64,000 nucleotides of DNA from positions 186,001-250,000 of the forward strand of contig AP025580.1 in NCBI GenBank assembly GCA_022846035.1, in the 5' to 3' direction. The DNA comes from Christensenellaceae bacterium. Its GTDB lineage: Bacteria; Bacillota; Clostridia; Christensenellales; Christensenellaceae. Under the pieces are notes generated by a model. That model was not told the DNA's origin. It was given only the letters and a program-made list of their open reading frames with translations, and did no database searches. Shown here one piece after another: positions 17,066-23,558 of the stretch; the first letter of the stretch is position 1, and every line of letters starts with the position of its first letter. Both the position numbers and the translations under genes were made by a program.

Positions 17066-17794
17066 TTATTTTCTCTTTGCGACAAGCGTATTTCCGCTTG
17101 TAATTCCTGTAATAATAACCTGTGCGCCCGTAGGGATGGTTTCTTCCTCATCCGTGACCGCGTCCATCTCCGTGAGCACGCCCTGCACAAGGACAGTCAC
17201 TTTGCCCACAGAGCTGCGTTTGCCATGGATTTGCAGGTAAACGATGCCGGATTTTCCAAGCGCATTGCGAATATCCATACTGCCGTCGGACTGGAGGCGA
17301 AGCATGGCGCGCATAGCAAGGGCAATCAGCACCATAGCGATAAATCCAAAAACGATGGCAAGGATAACGCTGGGCACGGGCAGCATATCCGCCTTGAGCA
17401 TCAGCAGGCCGGACCAGCCGAACACAGCGAAGAACGCAACCAGGCCCTGCAGGGTAAACAGGTGCAGGCTGCTGCCCTCAAAATGTGTTTTTCCGGTATC
17501 CGTATGCATGAAGTCGCCTGGCGGCGCATCAGGGTCTGCCGATATATCAATGTCCGTAACGCCGTCCGGCGTGATCTCGCCGATGTGGACGTCCGTATGC
17601 GGGATACCGTCATGCATAGCAAGGTCATGACCGCCAGCGTCCATATCGCCCGGCGCGTCCATATCGGTATCCGCGCCGTGTCCCGCGCCAATAAGGAGCA
17701 GAATCACTTCAATTACCAATAAAACGGTAGAGGCAATCCCTACCACGGCAAAGATCTGCTCAACCAATGTCATGGCTTCCCACCAAGCAATCAT
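17066..17794 (-). CDS. NfeD-family membrane protein with C-terminal OB fold
   Basis: A 242-residue partner of flotillin. One N-terminal helix (residues about 10-37, LVEQIFAVVGIASTVLLVIE) is followed by an acidic Asp/His-rich extracytoplasmic segment (DTDMDAPGDMDAGGHDLAMH to about 110), two more membrane helices (about 112-165) and the OB-fold NfeD domain (about 170-240; GKSGIVYLQIHGKR, VDAVTDEEETIPTGAQVIIT-like strands). NfeD proteins assist flotillin assembly or localisation. The metal-ligand-like DTDMD/HD segment is unusually long. It starts after a GGAGGAATTTGAT site, 17 bases after the DUF1836 stop, and is followed by the flotillin gene. Confidence 0.85.
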   Translation of the reverse strand: MIAWWEAMTLVEQIFAVVGIASTVLLVIEVILLLIGAGHGADTDMDAPGDMDAGGHDLAMHDGIPHTDVHIGEITPDGVTDIDISADPDAPPGDFMHTDTGKTHFEGSSLHLFTLQGLVAFFAVFGWSGLLMLKADMLPVPSVILAIVFGFIAMVLIALAMRAMLRLQSDGSMDIRNALGKSGIVYLQIHGKRSSVGKVTVLVQGVLTEMDAVTDEEETIPTGAQVIITGITSGNTLVAKRK

Positions 17795-17811
17795 ATCAAA
17801 TTCCTCCTGTA

Positions 17812-18345
17812 TCAGATATCGAGTGCGTTCAATTCCAAGGCAGCTTCCCCTTTGATTTGCGCTGAAATATGCGCGAGGAGCATAATCTTCAATACTTTTT
17901 TAAGCCTGTCCTGCGCTGCTTTTTCTACGGAATGCTTATGCAGCACGGAGCTGATCATCGCATCGAGCTTTGTGGCGGCGCGGATCGCGTCTGCGGGCAC
18001 CAGCGCAAGCAGGTCGGCAAAGCAGGTATAGATCAGGGTGGGCGCGCTGGCGGCCGTTGCCTTAATATAGTCGATCATCCGCGTAATTTGGTCGATCTGG
18101 AACGTGTCATTCAGCATATTGATGATGACGATGGTACAAAACTGGTCGCAATCATATTTTTTGCCGACAGGCGGACTCACAAACTTACGTTTCACCCAGT
18201 TTTGCACAGTATGCGCGGAAAGTCCGGTGAGCTGCAAAACCTGCGAAAGGACCAAGCCGTTTGCTGCGAACAGTGAATTCAAAAAATCCTGCACGCCATT
18301 TTCCATATTCATTTCAACCGTGGTACCCGGTAAATAACCAATCAT
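17812..18345 (-). CDS. DUF1836 protein, putative MerR-like DNA-binding regulator
   Basis: The 177-residue product contains DUF1836: a predicted helix-turn-helix (LVLSQVLQLTGLSAHTVQNW, VKRKFVSPPVGKKY) followed by an all-helical domain. The family is described as putative transcription factors and is mostly clostridial. As first gene of an operon with NfeD and flotillin it is a candidate regulator of that operon. A longer frame extends 66 codons upstream, but its product is only Arg/Lys/Gly-rich. The ATG at 18345 begins MIGYLPGTTVEMN with AAAGG upstream and fits the family, so the upstream part is taken as a leader. Confidence 0.8.
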   Translation of the reverse strand: MIGYLPGTTVEMNMENGVQDFLNSLFAANGLVLSQVLQLTGLSAHTVQNWVKRKFVSPPVGKKYDCDQFCTIVIINMLNDTFQIDQITRMIDYIKATAASAPTLIYTCFADLLALVPADAIRAATKLDAMISSVLHKHSVEKAAQDRLKKVLKIMLLAHISAQIKGEAALELNALDI

Positions 18346-18368
18346 AACTGCCGTACCTTTCCTGCGTC

Positions 18369-18393
18369 GGAACGCGCCCCTCTGCTCGTTTCG
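18369..18393. repeat. Copy 1 of a 25-base direct repeat in the flotillin-operon leader
   Basis: It starts GGAACGCGCCCCTCTGCTCG and ends TTTCG, and differs from copy 2 (18487-18511) at two positions, both C to T. Confidence 0.75.
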
Positions 18394-18486
18394 TCCTGCA
18401 GACGAAACAGCGCGGTTATGGGCGGTTCCTCCTTTGCCCCTCCGCGATCCGCTTTTCCGGATTCGCGCGGGGACCCCGCTTTTGCC

Positions 18487-18511
18487 GGAACGCGTCCCTT
18501 TGCTCGTTTCG
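18487..18511. repeat. Copy 2 of a 25-base direct repeat in the flotillin-operon leader
   Basis: It starts GGAACGCGTCCCTTTGCTCG and ends TTTCG, 23 of 25 bases identical to copy 1, starting 118 bases downstream of it on the plus strand. It lies immediately inside the predicted transcript. Confidence 0.75.
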
Positions 18512-18525
18512 ATCTTTCTTCCACT

Positions 18526-18554
18526 ATTATACATCGCGGTCACATGACTGTCAA
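18526..18554 (-). promoter_or_regulatory. Perfect consensus sigma-A promoter of the DUF1836-NfeD-flotillin operon
   Basis: On the minus strand TTGACA (18554-18549) and TATAAT (18531-18526) are separated by exactly 17 bases. Transcription would start near 18519. A promoter this strong suggests high or repressor-controlled expression. Confidence 0.8.
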
Positions 18555-18590
18555 ATAAAATCGTATGACTTTTTAAACATCAGTAATGCA

Positions 18591-18619
18591 AAAAAGGCTG
18601 CCGTATCAGGCGGCAGCCT
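18591..18619 (-). terminator. Terminator of the aldo/keto reductase gene
   Basis: Arms AGGCTGCCG/CGGCAGCCT (9 bases, perfect) are followed on the minus strand by a T-run, 18 bases past the reductase stop. Confidence 0.85.
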
Positions 18620-18636
18620 CCGGATTTTTCCTAGGC

Positions 18637-19485
18637 CTATACGTCCAGATTATCAGGGTCCCAACCGTTACTGGCAAAACATTCCATATGATTGATGGTA
18701 TCCATGTCGCGGCCGGAGATTTCGAAATCAAATAAATCGGCATTTTCACGGATACGGCTGGGTGTGACGGACTTCGGGAGGGGAAGCACACCGTTTTGGA
18801 GCGCCCAGCGCAGGCAAAGCTGCGCCGCCGATTTATGATACCCTGCGGCGATGGCCTTCAGGGTTTCGTTTTGCAGCATCTTCCCGAGGCCGAGCGGACT
18901 GTATGCTTCGACGAGGATATTGTTGCTGCGGCAATAAGCAAGTACGTCTTTTTGCATGTAGCCCGGATGAAATTCGATCTGGTCGACCATGGGGGCGGTG
19001 ACTGCGCTTTTCATGAGCGCGTCAAAATGATGCGGCAGGAAATTGCTCACGCCAATGGCGCGGATTCTTCCGTCGCCATACAGTTTTTCAAACGCGCGCC
19101 ATGTCTCGGCATTCGCATGCTGCCAGTCGTCACGGAAATCCTTGGGAACAGGCCAGTGTATGAGATACAGGTCGAGATAATCCGTTTTGAGGTCCCGAAC
19201 AGAGTTTTCAAAGGCGCGTATCGTTTTGTCGTAGGTATGCTCCGTATTCCACAATTTGCTGGTAATGAAAATCTCTTCGCGTGGAATTGAGGAATCCGCA
19301 ATGGCGCAGCCTATCTCGCTTTCGTTACCGTAGGCGCCGGCAGTGTCGATATGCCGGTAGCCCGCTTCAAGTGCACAAAGGACGGAGTCGTGCGCTTCAC
19401 CGCCGGTAGACTGCCAGGTGCCGAAGCCGATGCACGGGATGGTGACGCCGTTTTTCAAAGTAAATACGTCGGTCAGATTTTTCAT
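18637..19485 (-). CDS. Aldo/keto reductase
   Basis: A 282-residue (beta/alpha)8 NADPH-dependent oxidoreductase of the AKR family. The catalytic set is visible: Asp in YRHIDTAGAYGNE, Tyr in AYGNE, Lys in FITSKLW, His in LYLIHWPVP. The cofactor-loop PLPKSVTPSRIREN lies near the C-terminus. It resembles the 2,5-diketo-gluconate reductase/YvgN group, which reduces small aldehydes; substrate unknown. It follows a GGAGGATTAAATCC site and is the last gene of a leftward run with the MmcQ-like and Gfo/Idh/MocA genes. The stop is followed by a clear terminator. Confidence 0.9.
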   Translation of the reverse strand: MKNLTDVFTLKNGVTIPCIGFGTWQSTGGEAHDSVLCALEAGYRHIDTAGAYGNESEIGCAIADSSIPREEIFITSKLWNTEHTYDKTIRAFENSVRDLKTDYLDLYLIHWPVPKDFRDDWQHANAETWRAFEKLYGDGRIRAIGVSNFLPHHFDALMKSAVTAPMVDQIEFHPGYMQKDVLAYCRSNNILVEAYSPLGLGKMLQNETLKAIAAGYHKSAAQLCLRWALQNGVLPLPKSVTPSRIRENADLFDFEISGRDMDTINHMECFASNGWDPDNLDV

Positions 19486-19489
19486 GGAT

Positions 19490-19849
19490 TTAATCCTCCT
19501 TGGAACATTTTTGCTTACGCGGCTTTGGCCGGATAAGATCGTAGCTATGGCTGATCATTTCAAAAATCTGTCCATCCTCGAGGCTGCCGTCTATAGTTAC
19601 CGTATTCCAGTGCGTTTTGTTCATGTGGTAGGCAGGCGTTACGGCGGGAAGAGCCTGCCGCAAAAAATCAGCGCGCATAGGCTCGCATTTCAGATTGATA
19701 CACAAATGACCGTTGCGGCGGTAAATGAGCGCAAAGCTTTTGTGATTGCCGCCGTGGCGCATTACGGTCCAATCCCCGCCAAAGGGATAATCTTCATAGG
19801 AGGCGGGGAGAGAAAGGCAAAAAGCAATGATTTCCCGTGCGGTGAGCAT
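19490..19849 (-). CDS. MmcQ/YjbR-family protein
   Basis: A 119-residue protein of the MmcQ/YjbR (DUF419) fold: LTAREIIAFCLSLPASYEDY, PFGGDWTVMRH, ALIYRRNGHLCINLKCEP, and MNKTHWNTVTIDGSLEDGQI. The family has a CyaY/DNA-binding-like fold and no agreed function. The ATG at 19849 is chosen because it has a GGAGGGGG site and begins at the conserved MLTAREII. A longer frame upstream reads non-conserved sequence from within the gap. It lies 4 bases upstream of the aldo/keto reductase start, so the two are translationally linked. Confidence 0.85.
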   Translation of the reverse strand: MLTAREIIAFCLSLPASYEDYPFGGDWTVMRHGGNHKSFALIYRRNGHLCINLKCEPMRADFLRQALPAVTPAYHMNKTHWNTVTIDGSLEDGQIFEMISHSYDLIRPKPRKQKCSKED

Positions 19850-19874
19850 AGCGGTGACTCCCCCTCCTTTAACA

Positions 19875-20849
19875 TTAAAAAGAAAGACCTGCCTGCGCGC
19901 GCATTTCCTGAAGCGTTTCGCATACGGCGACAGAAAGCTGCTGCGCGTAGCGGTATTCATCCCGAGTGCCCAGCGGGTCATTGATATAGCGGCTAAAATC
20001 TTTCATTTCATTGGCGAGCAAAATCGGCTTTTCAATATCGCCGCAGATTTCCTCGAGCGTTCCGTCCTGACGGTGGAGCATGATGCCCGTAAGGTGGTGC
20101 AGCATAGTGATGGTGAGCGTGCCGCGGTCGCCGATAATCTGCGAGCCGCAATATCCCTGCCCGAGTTTGGACGCAGTCAGGATTACCTGTTTATCCGGAT
20201 AAAAAAAGGTGCTGCTAAAATATCCGTCTACGCCGGAACGCAGGAGACGGGCGTTTGTCTTTATGTGCTCTGGCCTGCCGAAAAAGTCGAGGGCCGGATA
20301 GACGCAATAGACGCCAAGATCCATAATGCAGCCGGCAGCAAGTTCGGGATTAAAAATATTGGGCAGCTCGCCTTTGCAATATGCTTCATACCGCGAGGAA
20401 AGCTGTGAAAAATCAAAATGAACGGTGCGGATATTTCCAAGTTCCGAAAGAAGCCGCCTGACTAAAAGGCGCTGCGGCTGGTGCATCATCATGATCGCTT
20501 CTAAAAAAATCACGTTTTTTTCGTGCGCCAAGTTGATGAGTTCCCGCGCCTGATCGGGCAGCACGGTCAGGGGTTTTTCGCACAACACATGCTTGCCGCA
20601 TTCCAAGAGCACTTTACATTGCTGATAATGCAGGGCGTTCGGACTGGCGACATATACTGCTTCAATATCGCTTTTTGCAAGCTCATTAAGATCGTCAAAA
20701 ATAAGCGAAACGCCGTACCTGGCGCCAAAACTGCGCGCGTTTTCCAAATCGCGGGAATAAACGCCGGCAAGTTGTGCAAAGCCTGCCTCGCGCGTACCGT
20801 CAATCATTTGCCGGGTGATCGCCGAACTGCCGATGGTTGCATATTTCAT
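19875..20849 (-). CDS. Gfo/Idh/MocA-family oxidoreductase
   Basis: A 324-residue NAD(P)-dependent oxidoreductase. An N-terminal Rossmann fold (MKYATIGSSAITRQMIDG, VYVASPNALHYQQ) is followed by the family's EKP motif (GKHVLCEKPLTV), whose lysine is catalytic, and the C-terminal alpha/beta domain (GCIMDLGVYCVYPALDFFG). The first glycine-rich loop is GSSAIT rather than GxGxxG, as in some relatives. It could act on a sugar or inositol-like compound; the substrate is not predictable. First gene of a leftward run with the MmcQ-like and aldo/keto reductase genes. Confidence 0.88.
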   Translation of the reverse strand: MKYATIGSSAITRQMIDGTREAGFAQLAGVYSRDLENARSFGARYGVSLIFDDLNELAKSDIEAVYVASPNALHYQQCKVLLECGKHVLCEKPLTVLPDQARELINLAHEKNVIFLEAIMMMHQPQRLLVRRLLSELGNIRTVHFDFSQLSSRYEAYCKGELPNIFNPELAAGCIMDLGVYCVYPALDFFGRPEHIKTNARLLRSGVDGYFSSTFFYPDKQVILTASKLGQGYCGSQIIGDRGTLTITMLHHLTGIMLHRQDGTLEEICGDIEKPILLANEMKDFSRYINDPLGTRDEYRYAQQLSVAVCETLQEMRAQAGLSF

Positions 20850-20933
20850 GTATTATATCCTCTTGCGTATTTTACTCTTTATTTCAGTATATCATATTTC
20901 AGAAGTTTGTAAGGAAATATTAAGAATAATCCT

Positions 20934-20962
20934 TTGATAAAGCGGAAAAAATATGGTATAAA
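20934..20962 (+). promoter_or_regulatory. Promoter of the zinc-ribbon/PQ-rich membrane protein pair
   Basis: TTGATA and TATAAA with a 17-base spacer, 32 bases upstream of the first ATG. The downstream gene has an AAAGGAG site. Confidence 0.7.
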
Positions 20963-20994
20963 TAACATGTAGCAAGCGAAAGGAGTTTTCAATC

Positions 20995-21609
20995 ATGAAT
21001 TGTAAACGTTGTCATCAGGACTATGATGAAAATTTAAATGCATGTCCATATTGCGGAGCGCCCAAAGAGCAGCCCGCGGAGGGATACCAACCGCCGGTGC
21101 AGCAGCCGCAGTATCAGCAGGCTCCGCCACAGCAGCCGCAGCAGCCCCAGCCGGGACAGCAGCCTGTTCCGCCTGTTCCGCCACAAGCTCCACCGCAGTA
21201 TCAGCAGGTCCCGCCGCAGCAACCACAGCAGGGACAACAGCAGCAATACGGACAGCCGCAGTATCAGCCGCAGTACCAGCAGGTTCCGCCGCAGTATGTA
21301 CCTGCAACGGATGTACAGGCAAAAGCGAAAAACATGGCCACAGCATCCATGATATGCGGTATCCTCGGTTTGATTTTATGCTGGACGCCGTATGCGGGAC
21401 TCATCCTTAATATTCTGGGCATCGTTTTTTATACGCTGTACAAGAAAAATGAACCGGCAGGGCAGAACGGTATGGCGACGGCAGGCCTTGTATGCAGTAT
21501 TATCGGCCTCATCGTTTCCATTATCTTCACCATTCTTTGGACTACTGTGTTTGCAGCCGCGTCTTTCTATGCGTCCAATCCGTGGATGTGGAGCGATTTG
21601 ATCTATTGA
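20995..21609 (+). CDS. Zinc-ribbon, Pro/Gln-rich, two-helix membrane protein (copy 1)
   Basis: A 204-residue protein. The N-terminal zinc ribbon has CKRCH and CPYCGAP (residues 3-22). A long Pro/Gln/Tyr-rich linker (about 30-105, with YQQ/PPQ repeats) leads to a C-terminal DUF4190-like domain with two membrane hairpins (ATASMICGILGLILCWTPYA, and ATAGLVCSIIGLIVSIIF). Such proteins are common in Clostridia and presumably sit in the membrane with the ribbon and linker cytoplasmic; function unknown. It is followed by a terminator and then by a shorter paralogue of the same design. Confidence 0.8.
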   Translation: MNCKRCHQDYDENLNACPYCGAPKEQPAEGYQPPVQQPQYQQAPPQQPQQPQPGQQPVPPVPPQAPPQYQQVPPQQPQQGQQQQYGQPQYQPQYQQVPPQYVPATDVQAKAKNMATASMICGILGLILCWTPYAGLILNILGIVFYTLYKKNEPAGQNGMATAGLVCSIIGLIVSIIFTILWTTVFAAASFYASNPWMWSDLIY

Positions 21610-21625
21610 TAACAAAAACACCTTG

Positions 21626-21659
21626 ATTACGCAGCTGCTTTGCGGCTGCGTAATTTTTT
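21626..21659 (+). terminator. Terminator between the two zinc-ribbon membrane protein genes
   Basis: Perfect 10-base arms ATTACGCAGC and GCTGCGTAAT are followed by five T residues, starting 16 bases past the first gene's stop. The second paralogue therefore either relies on readthrough or has its own weak promoter. Confidence 0.85.
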
Positions 21660-21677
21660 GAAATGAAAGGGAAAATT

Positions 21678-22193
21678 ATGATTTGCAAAAAATGTGAACA
21701 AAGCTATAGCGACGCTTTGGCGATGTGCCCGTATTGCGGTGCGCCAAAGGAGCCGGTGGAGGAAAGCCCACAGCAGCAAGAACCCCAGGCAGAGGCGCAG
21801 CAGGAATATCAGCCGCCTGTTCCGCCGCCGGTGCAGCCACAGTACCAGCAGCAATACCAGCAGGTTCCGCCGCAGCAGCAATACGGACAGCCGCCGCAGT
21901 ATCAGCAGCAGCCCCAGCAGGGCAAGGGCAAGGGTACGGCGTCCATGGTATGCGGAATACTGGGCCTGATCTTTTGCTGGGTGCCATTTCTCGGCCTGAT
22001 CCTTACCATTGTCGCGGTTTCGCTCTATGCTTCGTCCAGGAAATACGGACCAAGCGGTATGGCGACGGCAGGTCTTGTATGCGGTATCATTGGCATGATT
22101 GTGGCGATTATTGTTACTATTGTCTCGATCGTGGCGCTGGCGTTCGTAGGAACGGTAGGCATGGCGGCGGTATCGATGCTTCCGTATATTTAA
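21678..22193 (+). CDS. Zinc-ribbon, Pro/Gln-rich, two-helix membrane protein (copy 2)
   Basis: A 171-residue tandem paralogue of the preceding gene: MICKKCEQSYSDALAMCPYC zinc ribbon, a shorter Pro/Gln/Tyr linker (about 30-85) and the same double hairpin (GTASMVCGILGLIFCWVPFL, and ATAGLVCGIIGMIVAIIVTI). The ATG at 21678 aligns with the start of copy 1 and has an AAAGGGAAA site; an ATG 15 bases earlier is less likely. The two C-terminal halves match closely while the linkers differ in length, as expected after tandem duplication and repeat slippage. It is followed by a terminator. Confidence 0.8.
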   Translation: MICKKCEQSYSDALAMCPYCGAPKEPVEESPQQQEPQAEAQQEYQPPVPPPVQPQYQQQYQQVPPQQQYGQPPQYQQQPQQGKGKGTASMVCGILGLIFCWVPFLGLILTIVAVSLYASSRKYGPSGMATAGLVCGIIGMIVAIIVTIVSIVALAFVGTVGMAAVSMLPYI

Positions 22194-22217
22194 ACGATGG
22201 GATTTTATTCCGGACAA

Positions 22218-22253
22218 AAAGAGCGGAAAGGGGAACTTTTTCCGTTCTTTTTT
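22218..22253 (+). terminator. Terminator after zinc-ribbon protein copy 2
   Basis: Arms GAGCGGAAA/TTTCCGTTC (one G-U pair) with a T-rich tail lie about 25 bases past the stop. Confidence 0.75.
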
Positions 22254-22311
22254 CGTCTTATGGATAGGCGTGAAAAGCAGGCGGGCCATGTGCACAGGTA
22301 TTGTGAAAAAA

Positions 22312-22330
22312 ATGTAAAATAATTTCACAC
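22312..22330. promoter_or_regulatory. Rex operator upstream of rex
   Basis: The site reads ATGTAAAATAATTTCACAC and matches the Rex consensus TTGTGAAATAATTTCACAA at 16 of 19 positions, including the central AAATAATTTCACA. A second half-site, TTGTGAAA, lies just upstream (from 22300). A TATAAT-like -10 follows at about 22347. This implies autoregulation of rex by the NADH/NAD+ ratio. Confidence 0.75.
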
Positions 22331-22389
22331 AATGTCCTGCAACTATAGTATAATAATGTATTATAGGAAGAAACATGGAGGAATACAGC

Positions 22390-23022
22390 ATGAGCGAAAA
22401 GATATCACCCGCGGTTATAAGGCGTCTCCCGCGTTATTACAGATATCTGGAAGAGCTGGAAAGTAAGGGGATCGATAAGATATCCTCGTCTCAGATGAGC
22501 ATGGAGATGAGCCTTAACGCGTCTCAGATCAGGCGTGACCTTAACTGCTTCGGCGGATTCGGGCAGCAGGGATACGGCTACAGCGTTGGGAAACTGAAAA
22601 AAGAAATTGCCCGTATCCTGGGCCTTGATAAACGGTATAATGTGATCATCGTCGGCGCAGGACGAATCGGTCAGGCGCTCCTGGGCTACAAGAATTTTAT
22701 GCTGGAGGGATTTAATATCGTTGATATTTTTGACAACGATCCGGCTAAGGTTGGCGCGTTCATCGAGGGACGCATGGTACAGGATATTGGCAAAATGGAA
22801 GGATACTTAAAGGACAAGGATATTGATATTGCGATTATCTGTACGCCGAAAGAATATGCACAGCAGTCGGCAGACCTGCTCGTCAGCTTTGGGATTAAGG
22901 CGATCTGGAACTTCGCCCCTACGGACGTGGCGGTACGGCGCGGCGTAGCGGTAGAGAACGTGCATCTTTCGGACAGCCTGTATGTCCTGTCCTATAAATT
23001 AAAGGAAAGTATTTTTGAGTAA
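22390..23022 (+). CDS. rex: Redox-sensing transcriptional repressor Rex
   Basis: A 210-residue NADH-responsive repressor of fermentation and energy genes. The N-terminal winged helix reads PAVIRRLPRYYRYLEELESK, SSSQMSMEMSLNASQIRRDL, then FGGFGQQGYGYSV. The Rossmann domain has GAGRIGQALLGY and the C-terminal helix used for dimer swapping. The ATG at 22390 is preferred over one 15 bases earlier because GGAGG lies at optimal distance. A near-consensus Rex operator lies just upstream. It is followed 14 bases later by the YjbQ-like gene and is probably cotranscribed with it. Confidence 0.97.
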   Translation: MSEKISPAVIRRLPRYYRYLEELESKGIDKISSSQMSMEMSLNASQIRRDLNCFGGFGQQGYGYSVGKLKKEIARILGLDKRYNVIIVGAGRIGQALLGYKNFMLEGFNIVDIFDNDPAKVGAFIEGRMVQDIGKMEGYLKDKDIDIAIICTPKEYAQQSADLLVSFGIKAIWNFAPTDVAVRRGVAVENVHLSDSLYVLSYKLKESIFE

Positions 23023-23036
23023 GAAGGATTTGGCCT

Positions 23037-23429
23037 ATGAAATCATATGAACTGCAAACCTACCAAAAAGAGGTATTTATCGATATTACGCGCAACATCC
23101 GCGACGCGGTCGCAAGGAGCGGGATAAGCGAGGGGATTGCGGTCGTTCATTGTCCGCATACCACGGCGGGCATTCTGATCATGGAAAATTCCGACCCGAC
23201 GGTGCGCGAGGATACGATCAAGGCGTTTAACAAGATGATTCCGGAGGAAGAATTCAAGCATGATAATTTTGTCGCTCATTTCAAGGCGGCAATGGCGGGC
23301 AACAGCGTCAGTCTTCCCATTGAAAACGGAAAGCTGAAGCTGGGCACATGGCAGGCGGTATATTTTTGCGAGTTTGACGGTCCGCGTCCGCGCCGCAATT
23401 ATTATGTGACGATCGGAAAGTGCGAATAA
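23037..23429 (+). CDS. YjbQ/UPF0047-family protein
   Basis: A 130-residue protein of the UPF0047/YjbQ family: ITRNIRDAVARSGISEGIAV, HCPHTTAGILI (with conserved histidines), and GNSVSLPIENGKLKLGTWQA to FCEFDGPRPR. Members can show thiamin-phosphate synthase activity in vitro, but the physiological role is unsettled. It starts 14 bases after the rex stop with an AAGGA site, suggesting cotranscription with rex. It has full family length. Confidence 0.9.
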   Translation: MKSYELQTYQKEVFIDITRNIRDAVARSGISEGIAVVHCPHTTAGILIMENSDPTVREDTIKAFNKMIPEEEFKHDNFVAHFKAAMAGNSVSLPIENGKLKLGTWQAVYFCEFDGPRPRRNYYVTIGKCE

Positions 23430-23558
23430 AATACAAGTTGTTTGCGCTCCTCCCTCATATTTTAATATGGTACGGCGGGGAAACGTATAGTATGATAGGT
23501 ATGGATGATACAATCTTGCTATAGTATATATGTAAATCAATCATAAAGAGGTAAGAAG

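Larger units (their letters stand above)
18346..18519 (-). promoter_or_regulatory. Long GC-rich 5' leader of the flotillin operon
   Basis: About 175 bases of predicted transcript precede the DUF1836 start. It is GC-rich, contains a 25-base direct repeat (see next entries), a hairpin with arms GTTTCGTC/GACGAAAC near its middle, and an AAAGGAGG with no start codon at usable distance. The length and structure suggest a cis-regulatory RNA. I recognise no known riboswitch. Confidence 0.4.

Noticed and set aside
21060-21300. Short tandem repeats resembling a CRISPR-like array
   Set aside because: They encode Pro/Gln/Tyr repeats in frame within a membrane protein; unit lengths vary, there are no spacers, and no cas genes are near.
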